Notes: a model not told the origin generated them from the sequence alone. A stretch of DNA of 26,932 nucleotides from JBMOUD01 sp049319665 (GCF_049319665.1 NZ_JBMOUD010000027.1:1-26932), one strand, 5' to 3'; shown: positions 7,103 through 15,689, counted from the stretch's first letter. Translations and numbers: made by a program.

Positions 7103-7356
7103 TGAGTGACAAGATCCGTACTCTGCAAGGTCGTGTTGTCAGTGACAAAATGGAAAAATCCATTGTTGTTGCGATTGAACGTGTGGTGAAACACCCAATC
7201 TACGGTAAATTCATCAAGCGTACGACTAAGCTGCACGTACATGACGAGAACAACGAATGCGGTATCGGCGACGTGGTAGAAATCCGCGAATGCCGTCCGC
7301 TGTCTAAGACTAAGTCTTGGACGCTTGTTCGCGTTGTAGAGAAAGCGATTCTGTAA
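7102..7356 (+). CDS. rpsQ: 30S ribosomal protein S17 (uS17)
   Basis: An 84-residue OB-fold protein (KIRTLQGRVVSDKMEKSIVV) matching E. coli S17 in length. It is a primary 16S rRNA binder at the 30S body. It is the last gene of the S10 operon: an intrinsic terminator begins 24 bases after its stop codon. Confidence 0.98.
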   Translation: MSDKIRTLQGRVVSDKMEKSIVVAIERVVKHPIYGKFIKRTTKLHVHDENNECGIGDVVEIRECRPLSKTKSWTLVRVVEKAIL

Positions 7357-7379
7357 TAGAGTCTCTTGCTCGAAAATAG

Positions 7380-7414
7380 ATAAACGGCTCATTAAATTGG
7401 GCCGTTTATTTTTT
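7380..7414 (+). terminator. S10 operon intrinsic terminator
   Basis: ATAAACGGCTC (7380-7390) pairs with GGGCCGTTTAT (7399-7409), including one T-G pair, followed by a run of six T (7409-7414). It separates rpsQ from the spc promoter. Confidence 0.92.
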
Positions 7415-7453
7415 CTTCCCACTTTTTCCTATCAAAGGATGTGGAACCGGTGT

Positions 7454-7459
7454 TATAAT
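7454..7459 (+). promoter_or_regulatory. spc operon promoter, -10 element
   Basis: A perfect TATAAT (7454-7459) is followed by a GC-rich CCGCGCC discriminator, as in the E. coli spc promoter. At 16-18 bases upstream there is no good -35 hexamer (ATCAAA at 7431-7436). The T-rich stretch from the upstream terminator may act as an UP element. The predicted leader runs from about 7466 to rplN at 7541. Confidence 0.75.
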
Positions 7460-7540
7460 GCCGCGCCCTCATTAGTGGGGATTATTTAATGACCTATTCC
7501 TGGGTCCTAAAGTTGTAGTTGACATTAGCGGAGCACTAAC

Positions 7541-7912
7541 ATGATCCAAGAACAGACTATGCTGACCGTGGCCGACAACTCCGGTGCACGTCGCGTAATG
7601 TGTATCAAGGTTCTAGGTGGCTCGCACCGTCGCTACGCAGGCGTTGGCGACATCATCAAAATTACCATCAAGGAAGCAATTCCTCGTGGTAAGGTGAAGA
7701 AAGGCGACGTGCTGAAGGCGGTAGTGGTGCGCACCAAGAAGGGTGTTCGTCGCCCGGACGGTTCTGTCATTCGCTTCGATGGTAATGCATGCGTTATTTT
7801 GAACAATAACAGCGAGCAGCCAATCGGCACGCGTATTTTTGGGCCGGTAACTCGTGAACTGCGTAATGAGAAGTTCATGAAAATTATCTCTCTGGCACCA
7901 GAAGTACTCTAA
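7541..7912 (+). CDS. rplN: 50S ribosomal protein L14 (uL14)
   Basis: A 123-residue protein identical in length to E. coli L14 (MIQEQTMLTVADNSGARRVM). It binds 23S rRNA at the subunit interface and is the docking site of the silencing factor RsfS. First gene of the spc operon. Confidence 0.98.
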   Translation: MIQEQTMLTVADNSGARRVMCIKVLGGSHRRYAGVGDIIKITIKEAIPRGKVKKGDVLKAVVVRTKKGVRRPDGSVIRFDGNACVILNNNSEQPIGTRIFGPVTRELRNEKFMKIISLAPEVL

Positions 7913-7922
7913 GGAGCGAACC

Positions 7923-8237
7923 ATGGCAGCGAAAATCCGTCGTGATGACGAAGTTATCCTGCTTACCGGTAAAGATAAAGGTAAGCGTGGTAAAGTAAAA
8001 AATGTCCTGTCTTCTGGTAAGGTCATTGTTGAAGGTATCAACCTGGTTAAAAAACATCAGAAGCCTGTACCGGCCCTGAACCAACCAGGTGGCATCGTTG
8101 AAAAAGAAGCTGCAGTTCAAGTTTCTAACGTTGCAATCTTCAACGCGGCAACCGGTAAGGCTGACCGTGTAGGCTTTAGATTCGAAGACGGCAAAAAAGT
8201 CCGTTTCTTCAAGTCTAACAGCGAAACTATCAAGTAA
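7923..8237 (+). CDS. rplX: 50S ribosomal protein L24 (uL24)
   Basis: A 104-residue protein with an N-terminal KOW motif (DDEVILLTGKDKGKRGKVKN, residues about 8-27). It is an assembly initiator of the 50S subunit. It begins 10 bases after rplN behind a good ribosome site (AAGGAG). Confidence 0.98.
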   Translation: MAAKIRRDDEVILLTGKDKGKRGKVKNVLSSGKVIVEGINLVKKHQKPVPALNQPGGIVEKEAAVQVSNVAIFNAATGKADRVGFRFEDGKKVRFFKSNSETIK

Positions 8238-8240
8238 TTT

Positions 8241-8280
8241 GGAGTAGTACGATGGCGAAACTGCATGATTACTACAAAGA
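8241..8280 (+). promoter_or_regulatory. S8 repressor target at the rplE start
   Basis: GTAGT (8244-8248) pairs with ACTAC (8271-8275), and ATG (8252-8254, the rplE start codon) can pair with CAT (8264-8266), leaving internal bulges. This is the layout of the E. coli spc operon site where S8 binds a mimic of its 16S rRNA target and blocks translation from rplE onward. Confidence 0.7.
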
Positions 8281-8791
8281 CGATGTCGTAAAAAAACTCA
8301 TGTCTGAGTTTGGTTACAATTCTGTCATGCAAGTCCCTCGGGTCGAGAAGATCACCCTGAACATGGGTGTTGGTGAAGCGATCGCTGACAAGAAACTGCT
8401 GGATAACGCAGCAGCTGATCTGGCAGCAATCTCCGGTCAAAAGCCGTTCATCACCAAAGCACGCAAATCAGTTGCAGGCTTCAAAATCCGTCAGGGCTAT
8501 CCGATCGGCTGTAAAGTGACCCTGCGTGGCGAACGTATGTGGGAATTCTTTGAGCGTCTGATCTCTATTGCTGTTCCTCGTATTCGTGACTTCCGCGGCT
8601 TGTCTGCTAAGTCTTTCGATGGTCGTGGTAACTACAGCATGGGCGTGCGTGAACAGATCATCTTCCCGGAAATCGACTATGACAAAGTCGATCGCGTTCG
8701 TGGTTTGGATATTACCATCACCACTACTGCGAAATCCGATGATGAAGGCCGCGCTCTGCTGGCTGCCTTTAAATTCCCTTTCCGCAAGTAA
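8252..8791 (+). CDS. rplE: 50S ribosomal protein L5 (uL5)
   Basis: A 179-residue protein, the same length as E. coli L5 (AKLHDYYKDDVVKKLMSEFG). It binds 5S rRNA and contacts the P-site tRNA and S13. Its translation start lies inside the predicted S8-binding hairpin, so it is the point of feedback control for the downstream spc genes. Confidence 0.98.
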   Translation: MAKLHDYYKDDVVKKLMSEFGYNSVMQVPRVEKITLNMGVGEAIADKKLLDNAAADLAAISGQKPFITKARKSVAGFKIRQGYPIGCKVTLRGERMWEFFERLISIAVPRIRDFRGLSAKSFDGRGNYSMGVREQIIFPEIDYDKVDRVRGLDITITTTAKSDDEGRALLAAFKFPFRK

Positions 8792-8804
8792 GGCAGGGTT
8801 ACTA

Positions 8805-9110
8805 ATGGCTAAGCAATCCATGAAAGCACGCGAAGTTGTTCGCGTGAAACTGGCTGACAAATTCCGCGCTAAACGCGAAGAGTTGAAAGCTATTATCTCT
8901 GGTGTGAACTCATCCGACGAAGATCGTTGGGATGCGGTTCTGAAGCTGCAGTCTCTGCCGCGTGATTCCAGCCCGTCTCGTCAGCGTAACCGCTGCCGTC
9001 AAACTGGTCGTCCGCATGCATTCTTGCGGAAGTTCGGGTTGAGCCGTATTAAGGTCCGTGAAGCCGCTATGCGCGGTGAAATTCCGGGTCTGAAAAAGGC
9101 TAGTTGGTAA
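8805..9110 (+). CDS. rpsN: 30S ribosomal protein S14, zinc-free type (uS14)
   Basis: A 101-residue S14 of the long type. It has one cysteine (NRCRQTGRPHAFLRKFGLSR) and lacks the two CxxC pairs of the zinc-binding form. I start at ATG 8805, 13 bases after rplE; longer in-frame extensions upstream run over rplE and are not real. S14 is in the 30S head. Confidence 0.97.
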   Translation: MAKQSMKAREVVRVKLADKFRAKREELKAIISGVNSSDEDRWDAVLKLQSLPRDSSPSRQRNRCRQTGRPHAFLRKFGLSRIKVREAAMRGEIPGLKKASW

Positions 9111-9142
9111 TTTTCACCATTTGAATCACGGGAGTAACACAG

Positions 9143-9535
9143 ATGAGCATGCAAGATCCGATCGCGGATATGCTGACCCGTATCCGTAACGGTCAAGCCG
9201 CGAATAAAGTTGCGGTCACCATGCCTTCTTCCAAGCTGAAAGTGGCAATTGCCAACGTGCTGAAAGAAGAAGGTTATATTGAAGAATTTAAAATCGAAGG
9301 CGACGCCAAACCTGAACTGGAATTAGTACTGAAGTACTTCCAGGGCAAGGCAGTGGTAGAAAGCATTCAACGTATCAGCCGTCCAGGTCTGCGCATCTAT
9401 AAGAAAAAAGATGAGCTGCCAAAAGTTATGGCCGGTTTGGGTATCGCTGTTATTTCTACCTCTAAAGGTGTTATGACTGATCGTGCAGCTCGCCAGGCTG
9501 GTCTTGGTGGCGAGATTATCTGCTACGTAGCTTAA
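9143..9535 (+). CDS. rpsH: 30S ribosomal protein S8 (uS8), spc operon repressor
   Basis: A 130-residue protein, same length as E. coli S8 with Met. The RNA-binding C-terminal part is intact (KVMAGLGIAVISTSKGVMTD). S8 is a primary 16S rRNA binder of the 30S platform and, by family knowledge, represses the spc operon by binding the site near 8241-8280. Confidence 0.98.
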   Translation: MSMQDPIADMLTRIRNGQAANKVAVTMPSSKLKVAIANVLKEEGYIEEFKIEGDAKPELELVLKYFQGKAVVESIQRISRPGLRIYKKKDELPKVMAGLGIAVISTSKGVMTDRAARQAGLGGEIICYVA

Positions 9536-9549
9536 TTCGGGAGGAAAGA

Positions 9550-10083
9550 ATGTCTCGTGTTGCAAAAGCACCCGTCGTCATTCCTGCCGGCGTAGAGGTA
9601 AAACTCAACGGTCAGGTTATTTCGATTAAGGGTAAGAACGGCGAGCTGTCTCGTACTATCCATAAGGCTGTTGTTGTTAAACAGGAAGAAAACACCATTA
9701 CTTTCGCTCCACGTGAAGGTTTTGTTGACGGTTGGGCCCAAGCGGGTACTACTCGTGCACTGTTGAACGCAATGGTTGTTGGTGTTACCGATGGCTTCAC
9801 TAAAAAGCTTCAACTGGTTGGCGTTGGTTATCGTGCTGCCATTAAAGGCAACGCGGTGAGTTTAGCTTTAGGCTTCTCTCACCCTGTAGAACACCAGCTG
9901 CCGGAAGGCATCACTGCTGAGTGCCCGACCCAAACTGAAATCGTGCTGAAAGGCGCTGATAAGCAGGTTATCGGTCAGGTTGCCGCAGATTTACGTGCCT
10001 ACCGTCGTCCTGAGCCTTACAAAGGCAAAGGTGTCCGTTACGCCGACGAAGTCGTGCGTACCAAAGAGGCTAAGAAGAAGTAA
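9550..10083 (+). CDS. rplF: 50S ribosomal protein L6 (uL6)
   Basis: A 177-residue protein of two related domains, the same length as E. coli L6. The C-terminal RNA-binding motif is seen around residues 150-175 (RPEPYKGKGVRYADE). It lies near the sarcin-ricin loop and the factor-binding centre. The E. coli protein is a known site of gentamicin resistance changes; nothing unusual is seen here. Confidence 0.98.
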   Translation: MSRVAKAPVVIPAGVEVKLNGQVISIKGKNGELSRTIHKAVVVKQEENTITFAPREGFVDGWAQAGTTRALLNAMVVGVTDGFTKKLQLVGVGYRAAIKGNAVSLALGFSHPVEHQLPEGITAECPTQTEIVLKGADKQVIGQVAADLRAYRRPEPYKGKGVRYADEVVRTKEAKKK

Positions 10084-10092
10084 GGTAACACT

Positions 10093-10446
10093 ATGGATAA
10101 GAAATCTGCTCGTATCCGTCGTGCGACCCGCGCACGCCGCAAGCTCAAAGAACTGGGTGCGACACGTCTGGTGGTACATCGTACCCCGCGTCATATTTAC
10201 GCACAGGTCATTGCACCAAATGGTTCTGAAGTATTGGTAGCTGCATCTACTGTAGAAAAAGCTATCACTGAGCAATTGAAGTATACCGGTAACAAAGATG
10301 CTGCATCAGCAGTAGGTAAAGTAATTGCTGAACGCGCGTTGGAAAAAGGGATTTCGAAAGTATCCTTTGACCGTTCCGGTTTCCAATATCATGGTCGAGT
10401 CCAGGCACTGGCAGATGCTGCCCGTGAAGCTGGCCTTCAGTTCTAA
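10093..10446 (+). CDS. rplR: 50S ribosomal protein L18 (uL18)
   Basis: A 117-residue protein with a strongly basic N-terminus (KKSARIRRATRARRKLKELG) that binds 5S rRNA with L5. Same length as in E. coli. It starts nine bases after rplF. Confidence 0.98.
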   Translation: MDKKSARIRRATRARRKLKELGATRLVVHRTPRHIYAQVIAPNGSEVLVAASTVEKAITEQLKYTGNKDAASAVGKVIAERALEKGISKVSFDRSGFQYHGRVQALADAAREAGLQF

Positions 10447-10460
10447 GGTAGAGGTGTAAG

Positions 10461-10964
10461 ATGTCACACATCGAAAAACAAGCTGGCGAACTGCAGGAAA
10501 AGCTGATCGCGGTAAACCGCGTATCTAAAACCGTAAAAGGTGGCCGTATTTTCAGCTTTACCGCACTGACAGTTGTTGGTGATGGTAACGGTCGCGTTGG
10601 TTTTGGCTACGGCAAAGCACGCGAAGTTCCGGCAGCGATCCAAAAAGCGATGGAGAAAGCCCGTCGCAACATGTTGAACGTCGCGCTGACTAGCGGCACC
10701 CTGCAGCACCCTGTTAAAGGTGCTCATACAGGTTCCCGTGTGTTCATGCAGCCGGCTTCAGAAGGTACCGGTATTATCGCCGGTGGTGCAATGCGCGCCG
10801 TCCTGGAAGTCGCAGGGGTACACAACGTATTGGCTAAAGCCTATGGTTCTACTAACCCGATTAACGTGGTTCGTGCAACTATCGCTGCTTTGGAAGATAT
10901 GAAGTCCCCAGAAATGGTTGCTGCCAAGCGTGGTAAATCCGTCGAAGAAATTCTAGGGAAATAA
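10461..10964 (+). CDS. rpsE: 30S ribosomal protein S5 (uS5)
   Basis: A 167-residue protein with a double-stranded RNA-binding-like N-terminal domain. The loop reached by spectinomycin-resistance changes is at about residues 20-30 (VSKTVKGGRIFSF) and looks wild type. The GDGNGRVGFGYGKA segment follows. S5 acts in decoding accuracy with S4. rpmD begins two bases after its stop codon. Confidence 0.98.
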   Translation: MSHIEKQAGELQEKLIAVNRVSKTVKGGRIFSFTALTVVGDGNGRVGFGYGKAREVPAAIQKAMEKARRNMLNVALTSGTLQHPVKGAHTGSRVFMQPASEGTGIIAGGAMRAVLEVAGVHNVLAKAYGSTNPINVVRATIAALEDMKSPEMVAAKRGKSVEEILGK

Positions 10965-10966
10965 CC

Positions 10967-11146
10967 ATGGCAAAGACTATTAAAGTAACTCAAGTTAAAA
11001 GCAGCATCGGTCGTTTGCCTAAGCACAAGCAAACTTTGACTGGTTTAGGTCTGCGTCGTATTGGTCACACTGTAGAGCGCGAGGATACTCCTGCTGTACG
11101 CGGTATGATCAATCTGGTTTCCTATATGGTTAAGGTTGAGGAGTAA
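10967..11146 (+). CDS. rpmD: 50S ribosomal protein L30 (uL30)
   Basis: A short gene of 59 codons (MAKTIKVTQVKSSIGRLPKH at the start, MVKVEE at the end). The sequence and length match E. coli L30. ATG lies two bases after the rpsE stop, and the stop lies three bases before rplO, so translation is probably coupled on both sides. Confidence 0.97.
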   Translation: MAKTIKVTQVKSSIGRLPKHKQTLTGLGLRRIGHTVEREDTPAVRGMINLVSYMVKVEE

Positions 11147-11149
11147 GAG

Positions 11150-11584
11150 ATGCGTTTAAATACTCTGTCTCCGGCTGAAGGTGCTAAACAAGCGCCACGC
11201 CGTTTAGGTCGTGGTATTGGTTCTGGCCTGGGTAAAACCGGTGGTCGTGGTCACAAAGGTCAGAACTCACGTTCTGGCGGTGGCGTACGTCGCGGTTTCG
11301 AAGGTGGTCAGATGCCTCTATATCGTCGTCTGCCGAAATTCGGCTTCACTTCACGCAAAGCTATGATCACGGCAGAAGTTCGTCTGTCTGAGCTGGCTCT
11401 GGTTGAAGGCGATGTAATTGACCTGAACACGCTGAAAGCCGCTAACGTAGTGGGCATCCAGATCGAGTTCGCCAAAGTAATTCTCTCTGGTGAAGTTACT
11501 CGTCCGGTAACCGTACGTGGTCTGCGTGTCACCAAAGGCGCTCGTGTTGCTATCGAAGCTGCTGGCGGTAAAATTGAGGAATAA
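11150..11584 (+). CDS. rplO: 50S ribosomal protein L15 (uL15)
   Basis: A 144-residue protein with the glycine- and arginine-rich N-terminal extension that threads into 23S rRNA (LGRGIGSGLGKTGGRGHKGQ). R82 of E. coli, a RoxA-unrelated conserved site, lies in a well conserved core. Equal in length to E. coli L15. secY begins seven bases downstream. Confidence 0.97.
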   Translation: MRLNTLSPAEGAKQAPRRLGRGIGSGLGKTGGRGHKGQNSRSGGGVRRGFEGGQMPLYRRLPKFGFTSRKAMITAEVRLSELALVEGDVIDLNTLKAANVVGIQIEFAKVILSGEVTRPVTVRGLRVTKGARVAIEAAGGKIEE

Positions 11585-11591
11585 GTAGCAG

Positions 11592-12923
11592 ATGGCTAAG
11601 CAACCGGGATTAGATTTTCAAAGTGCTAAGGGTGGACTAGGCGAACTGAAGCGCAGACTGTTGTTTGTTATCGGTGCGCTAATTGTTTTCCGTATCGGCT
11701 CTTTTATTCCGATCCCTGGTATTGATGCCACTGTACTTGCCAAATTGCTCGAACAGCAGCGAGGCACCATCATAGAGATGTTTAACATGTTCTCTGGTGG
11801 TGCTCTCAGCCGTGCTTCTATCTTTGCTTTGGGTATTATGCCGTATATTTCGGCCTCTATTATTATCCAGTTGCTGACGGTGGTTCATCCAGCGTTAGCA
11901 GAGATAAAGAAAGAAGGGGAGTCTGGCCGTCGTAAGATTAGCCAGTACACCCGTTACGGTACACTGGTGTTGGCCGTATTCCAGTCGATCGGTATTGCTA
12001 CCGGTTTACCGAATATGCCTGGTATGCAGGGCCTGGTGTTAAATCCAGGCTTTGCGTTCTACTTTACTGCAGTAGTGAGCTTAGTGACCGGGACAATGTT
12101 CCTGATGTGGCTAGGTGAGCAGATTACTGAACGTGGTATCGGTAACGGTATCTCAATCATAATCTTTGCAGGCATCGTAGCGGGTCTCCCGCCAGCTATC
12201 GGTCATACTATCGAACAAGCCCGGCAAGGCGACCTGCACTTCCTCCTGTTGCTGTTGGTTGCAGTATTAGTGTTTGCAGTGACGTTCTTCGTTGTGTTTA
12301 TGGAGCGTGGTCAACGACGTATTGTTGTTAACTATGCCAAACGTCAACAAGGTCGTCGTGTTTATGCAGCACAGAGCACACACTTACCGTTGAAAGTGAA
12401 CATGGCTGGCGTAATACCTGCTATCTTTGCTTCTAGCATTATTCTGTTCCCGGCCACGATTGCATCATGGTTCGGTGGCGGAACGGGTTGGAACTGGCTG
12501 ACAACGATTTCGCTGTATTTGCAGCCAGGGCAACCGCTTTATGTGTTACTCTATGCCACTGCAATCATCTTCTTCTGTTTCTTTTATACTGCGTTGGTGT
12601 TCAACCCGCGTGAGACAGCAGATAACCTGAAGAAGTCCGGTGCATTTGTACCAGGAATTCGTCCGGGAGAGCAAACGGCGAAGTATATTGATAAAGTAAT
12701 GACCCGCCTTACCTTGGTAGGTGCGTTATACATTACTTTCATCTGCCTTATCCCGGAGTTCATGCGTGACGCAATGAAAGTTCCATTCTACTTTGGCGGT
12801 ACATCACTGCTCATCGTAGTTGTGGTCATCATGGACTTTATGGCTCAAGTGCAAACTCTGATGATGTCAAGTCAGTACGAGTCTGCATTGAAGAAAGCAA
12901 ACCTGAAAGGCAATAATCGCTAA
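11592..12923 (+). CDS. secY: SecY, channel subunit of the Sec translocon
   Basis: A 443-residue inner-membrane protein with about ten transmembrane segments, the same length as E. coli SecY. It forms the pore of SecYEG, through which preproteins pass with SecA or ribosomes. Visible landmarks are the plug region after the first membrane segment, the ERGIGNGISIIIFAGIVAGL motif, and the fifth cytoplasmic loop (SGAFVPGIRPGEQTAKYID) with the arginine needed for SecA function. As in E. coli it lies between rplO and rpmJ, so membrane insertion capacity is made along with ribosomes. Confidence 0.98.
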   Translation: MAKQPGLDFQSAKGGLGELKRRLLFVIGALIVFRIGSFIPIPGIDATVLAKLLEQQRGTIIEMFNMFSGGALSRASIFALGIMPYISASIIIQLLTVVHPALAEIKKEGESGRRKISQYTRYGTLVLAVFQSIGIATGLPNMPGMQGLVLNPGFAFYFTAVVSLVTGTMFLMWLGEQITERGIGNGISIIIFAGIVAGLPPAIGHTIEQARQGDLHFLLLLLVAVLVFAVTFFVVFMERGQRRIVVNYAKRQQGRRVYAAQSTHLPLKVNMAGVIPAIFASSIILFPATIASWFGGGTGWNWLTTISLYLQPGQPLYVLLYATAIIFFCFFYTALVFNPRETADNLKKSGAFVPGIRPGEQTAKYIDKVMTRLTLVGALYITFICLIPEFMRDAMKVPFYFGGTSLLIVVVVIMDFMAQVQTLMMSSQYESALKKANLKGNNR

Positions 12924-12956
12924 TCTGGTGAGTTTGCGAAGTTACGGAGAGTAAAA

Positions 12957-13073
12957 ATGAAAGTTCGTGCTTCCGTCAAGAAATTATGTCGTAACTGCAA
13001 AATTGTTAAGCGTAACGGTGTCGTTCGCGTAATTTGCAGCGCAGAACCGAAGCATAAACAGCGTCAAGGCTGA
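12957..13073 (+). CDS. rpmJ: 50S ribosomal protein L36 (bL36), zinc form
   Basis: A 38-codon gene. The zinc ligands C11, C14, C27 and H33 are all present ([21 protein letters not shown]). This is the zinc-binding form of L36; many enterobacteria keep a second, zinc-free copy elsewhere under Zur control, not in this window. It ends the spc operon. Confidence 0.97.
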
Positions 13074-13091
13074 TTATCTCGCATATTTTTC

Positions 13092-13120
13092 TTGCAAAGT
13101 TGGGTTGAGCTGGCTAGATT
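13092..13120 (+). promoter_or_regulatory. alpha operon promoter
   Basis: TTGCAA (13092-13097) and TAGATT (13115-13120) are spaced by 17 bases and stand where E. coli has its alpha operon promoter, just after rpmJ. The -10 overlaps a GCTGGCT/AGCCAGC hairpin (13109-13115 with 13121-13127) that is followed by TCTTTT; this hairpin may stop part of the spc transcripts. Confidence 0.65.
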
Positions 13121-13140
13121 AGCCAGCCAATCTTTTGTAT

Positions 13141-13230
13141 GTAAGCTGCAACATTATTTGAGTATCCTGAAAACGGGCTTTTCAGAATGGTGTTGCCGTA
13201 TAAAATAGTAGGAGTGCATAGTGGCCCGTA
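13141..13230 (+). promoter_or_regulatory. S4-binding pseudoknot leader of the alpha operon
   Basis: The leader has the Alpha_RBS layout. CTGAAAA (13167-13173) pairs with TTTTCAG (13179-13185) around CGGGC, and GCAACA (13148-13153) pairs with TGTTGC (13191-13196) as the outer helix. In E. coli the loop pairs further with the region around the rpsM start to make a nested pseudoknot that S4 binds, trapping the ribosome. The AGGAG site (13210-13214) and GTG start (13221) lie at the 3' side. Confidence 0.8.
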
Positions 13231-13577
13231 TAGCAGGCATTAACATTCCTGATCAGAAACATACCGTGATCGCATTAACTTCGATCTACGGCATCGGTAA
13301 GACCCGCTCACAGGCTATCTGTGCAGCATCAGGTATTGCTGAAAATGTTAAGATCAGTGAGCTGTCTGAAGAGCAAATCGAAAAGCTGCGTGACGAAGTT
13401 GCCAAGTTCATTGTTGAAGGTGATCTGCGTCGTGAAGTCACCCTGAGCATCAAGCGTCTTATGGACCTTGGAACTTATCGTGGTTTGCGTCATCGTCGTG
13501 GTCTTCCAGTACGCGGTCAGCGTACCAAGACTAACGCACGTACCCGTAAGGGTCCGCGTAAACCGATCAAGAAATAA
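13221..13577 (+). CDS. rpsM: 30S ribosomal protein S13 (uS13)
   Basis: A 118-residue protein starting with GTG, as in E. coli, behind AGGAG. It has a helix-two-turn-helix region (AGINIPDQKHTVIALTSIYG) and a basic C-terminal tail (GQRTKTNARTRKGPRKPIKK) that contacts P-site tRNA. The start lies within the S4-controlled pseudoknot, so the alpha operon is regulated here. Confidence 0.98.
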   Translation: MARIAGINIPDQKHTVIALTSIYGIGKTRSQAICAASGIAENVKISELSEEQIEKLRDEVAKFIVEGDLRREVTLSIKRLMDLGTYRGLRHRRGLPVRGQRTKTNARTRKGPRKPIKK

Positions 13578-13593
13578 TCGGGGTGATTGAATA

Positions 13594-13983
13594 ATGGCAA
13601 AGGCACCTGTTCGTACACGTAAGCGTGTAAGAAAACAAGTCTCTGACGGCGTGGCTCATATCCATGCGTCTTTCAACAACACCATTGTGACTATTACCGA
13701 TCGTCAGGGTAATGCTTTGGGTTGGGCAACAGCCGGTGGTTCAGGTTTCCGTGGTTCTCGTAAGTCAACTCCGTTTGCAGCTCAGGTTGCAGCCGAGCGT
13801 TGTGCTGACGCAGTTAAAGAATACGGTATCAAGAATCTGGAAGTTATGGTTAAAGGACCTGGTCCTGGACGTGAGTCTACTATCCGTGCGTTAAACGCGG
13901 CTGGTTTCCGCATCACTAATATTACTGATGTGACTCCTATCCCTCATAACGGTTGTCGTCCGCCGAAAAAGCGTCGCGTATAA
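13594..13983 (+). CDS. rpsK: 30S ribosomal protein S11 (uS11)
   Basis: A 129-residue protein of the 30S platform (KKRRV at the end, [20 protein letters not shown] before it). Length equals E. coli S11. It meets mRNA and the E-site tRNA region near the Shine-Dalgarno helix. Confidence 0.98.
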
Positions 13984-14013
13984 CGCTGCTTTTAGGTTTG
14001 TTGGAGAGAGAAA

Positions 14014-14634
14014 ATGGCAAGATATTTGGGTCCTAAGCTCAAGCTTAGCCGTCGTGAGGGCACAGATTTATTCCTTAAATCTGGCGTTCGCGCGATCGAT
14101 ACCAAGTGTAAAATTGAACAACCACCTGGCCAGCACGGTGCGCGTAAACCGCGTCTGTCTGACTACGGTGTGCAGTTACGTGAGAAGCAAAAAGTTCGCC
14201 GTATCTACGGTGTTCTGGAGCGTCAGTTCCGTAACTATTACAAAGAAGCAGCACGCCTGAAAGGCAACACCGGTGCAAACCTGTTGCAACTTCTGGAAGG
14301 TCGTCTGGACAACGTTGTTTACCGTATGGGCTTCGGCGCTACTCGTGCAGAGTCACGTCAGCTGGTTAGCCATAAAGCTGTTATGGTAAATGGTCGCGTT
14401 GTTAACATCGCTTCTTATCAGGTATCTCCGAATGACGTTGTCAGCATCCGTGAGAAAGCTAAAAAGCAATCTCGCGTGAAGGCCGCTTTGGAGTTGGCTG
14501 AACAGCGTGAAAAGCCGACTTGGCTTGAAGTTGATGCTGCTAAGATGGAAGGTGTGTTCAAGCGTCAGCCTGAACGTACTGATCTGTCTGCTGACATTAA
14601 CGAACACCTGATCGTCGAGCTTTACTCTAAGTAA
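14014..14634 (+). CDS. rpsD: 30S ribosomal protein S4 (uS4), alpha operon repressor
   Basis: A 206-residue protein, same length as E. coli S4. It has the N-terminal 16S-binding region (RYLGPKLKLSRREGTDLFLK) and an S4 RNA-binding fold at about residues 95-155. S4 starts 30S assembly, controls fidelity with S5 and represses the alpha operon at 13141-13230. No zinc-binding cysteine cluster is present. Confidence 0.98.
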   Translation: MARYLGPKLKLSRREGTDLFLKSGVRAIDTKCKIEQPPGQHGARKPRLSDYGVQLREKQKVRRIYGVLERQFRNYYKEAARLKGNTGANLLQLLEGRLDNVVYRMGFGATRAESRQLVSHKAVMVNGRVVNIASYQVSPNDVVSIREKAKKQSRVKAALELAEQREKPTWLEVDAAKMEGVFKRQPERTDLSADINEHLIVELYSK

Positions 14635-14659
14635 AGCTTAGTACCAAAGAGAGGACACA

Positions 14660-15649
14660 ATGCAGGGTTCTGTGACAGAGTTTCTAAAACCGCGCCTGGT
14701 AGATATCGAGCAAGTCAGTTCGACGCACGCCAAGGTGACCCTTGAGCCATTAGAGCGTGGCTTTGGCCATACTCTTGGCAACGCACTGCGCCGTATTCTG
14801 CTTTCATCCATGCCGGGTTGCGCGGTGACCGAGGTTGAGATTGATGGTGTACTGCATGAGTACAGCACCAAAGAAGGCGTACAGGAAGATATCCTGGAAA
14901 TCCTGCTCAACCTGAAAGGGCTGGCGGTGAGAGTTCAAGGGAAAGATGAAGTTATTCTTACCCTGAATAAGTCTGGCATTGGCCCTGTGACTGCAGCCGA
15001 CATTACCCATGATGGTGATGTCGAAATCGTCAAGCCGCAACACGTGATCTGCCACCTGACTGATGAAAACGCTGCTATCAGTATGCGTATCAAGGTTCAG
15101 CGCGGTCGTGGTTATGTGCCGGCGTCTGCCCGAATTCATTCGGAAGAAGATGAGCGCCCAATTGGTCGCCTGTTAGTTGACGCATGCTACAGCCCTGTAG
15201 AGCGAATTGCCTACAATGTTGAAGCAGCGCGTGTCGAGCAGCGCACCGACTTGGACAAGCTGGTAATCGAGATGGAAACCAACGGTACGATCGATCCTGA
15301 AGAGGCGATCCGTCGTGCGGCAACCATTCTTGCTGAACAACTTGAAGCTTTCGTTGATTTGCGAGATGTACGTCAACCGGAAGTCAAAGAAGAGAAGCCG
15401 GAGTTCGATCCAATCCTGCTGCGCCCTGTTGACGATCTGGAATTGACTGTCCGCTCTGCTAACTGCCTTAAAGCAGAAGCAATCCACTACATCGGTGATC
15501 TGGTACAGCGTACCGAGGTTGAGCTTCTTAAGACGCCTAACCTGGGTAAAAAATCTCTTACTGAGATTAAAGACGTACTTGCTTCCCGTGGTTTGTCTCT
15601 GGGCATGCGCCTGGAAAACTGGCCACCAGCAAGTATTGCTGACGAGTAA
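14660..15649 (+). CDS. rpoA: RNA polymerase alpha subunit
   Basis: A 329-residue protein equal in length to E. coli RpoA. The N-terminal domain (about 1-235) dimerises and starts core assembly; an acidic linker with [19 protein letters not shown] follows; the C-terminal domain (about 250-329, [20 protein letters not shown]) carries the helix-hairpin-helix that binds UP-element DNA and activators, with the R265-C269 and K298-S299 region intact. Lying between rpsD and rplQ, it is made with ribosomal proteins under S4 control, though E. coli is known to translate it partly independently. Confidence 0.98.
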
Positions 15650-15689
15650 CCGGATCACAGGTTAAGGTTTTACTGAGAAGGATAAGGTC

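Noticed and set aside
8568..8804. In-frame upstream extension of rpsN inside rplE
   Set aside because: The S14 family begins MAKQSMK at 8805; the extension is the shifted-frame reading of rplE.
13109..13136. Hairpin GCTGGCT/AGCCAGC with TCTTTT as an spc terminator
   Set aside because: Not listed as a sure terminator: the T-run is broken and the same bases make the alpha promoter -10. Kept only as a note there.
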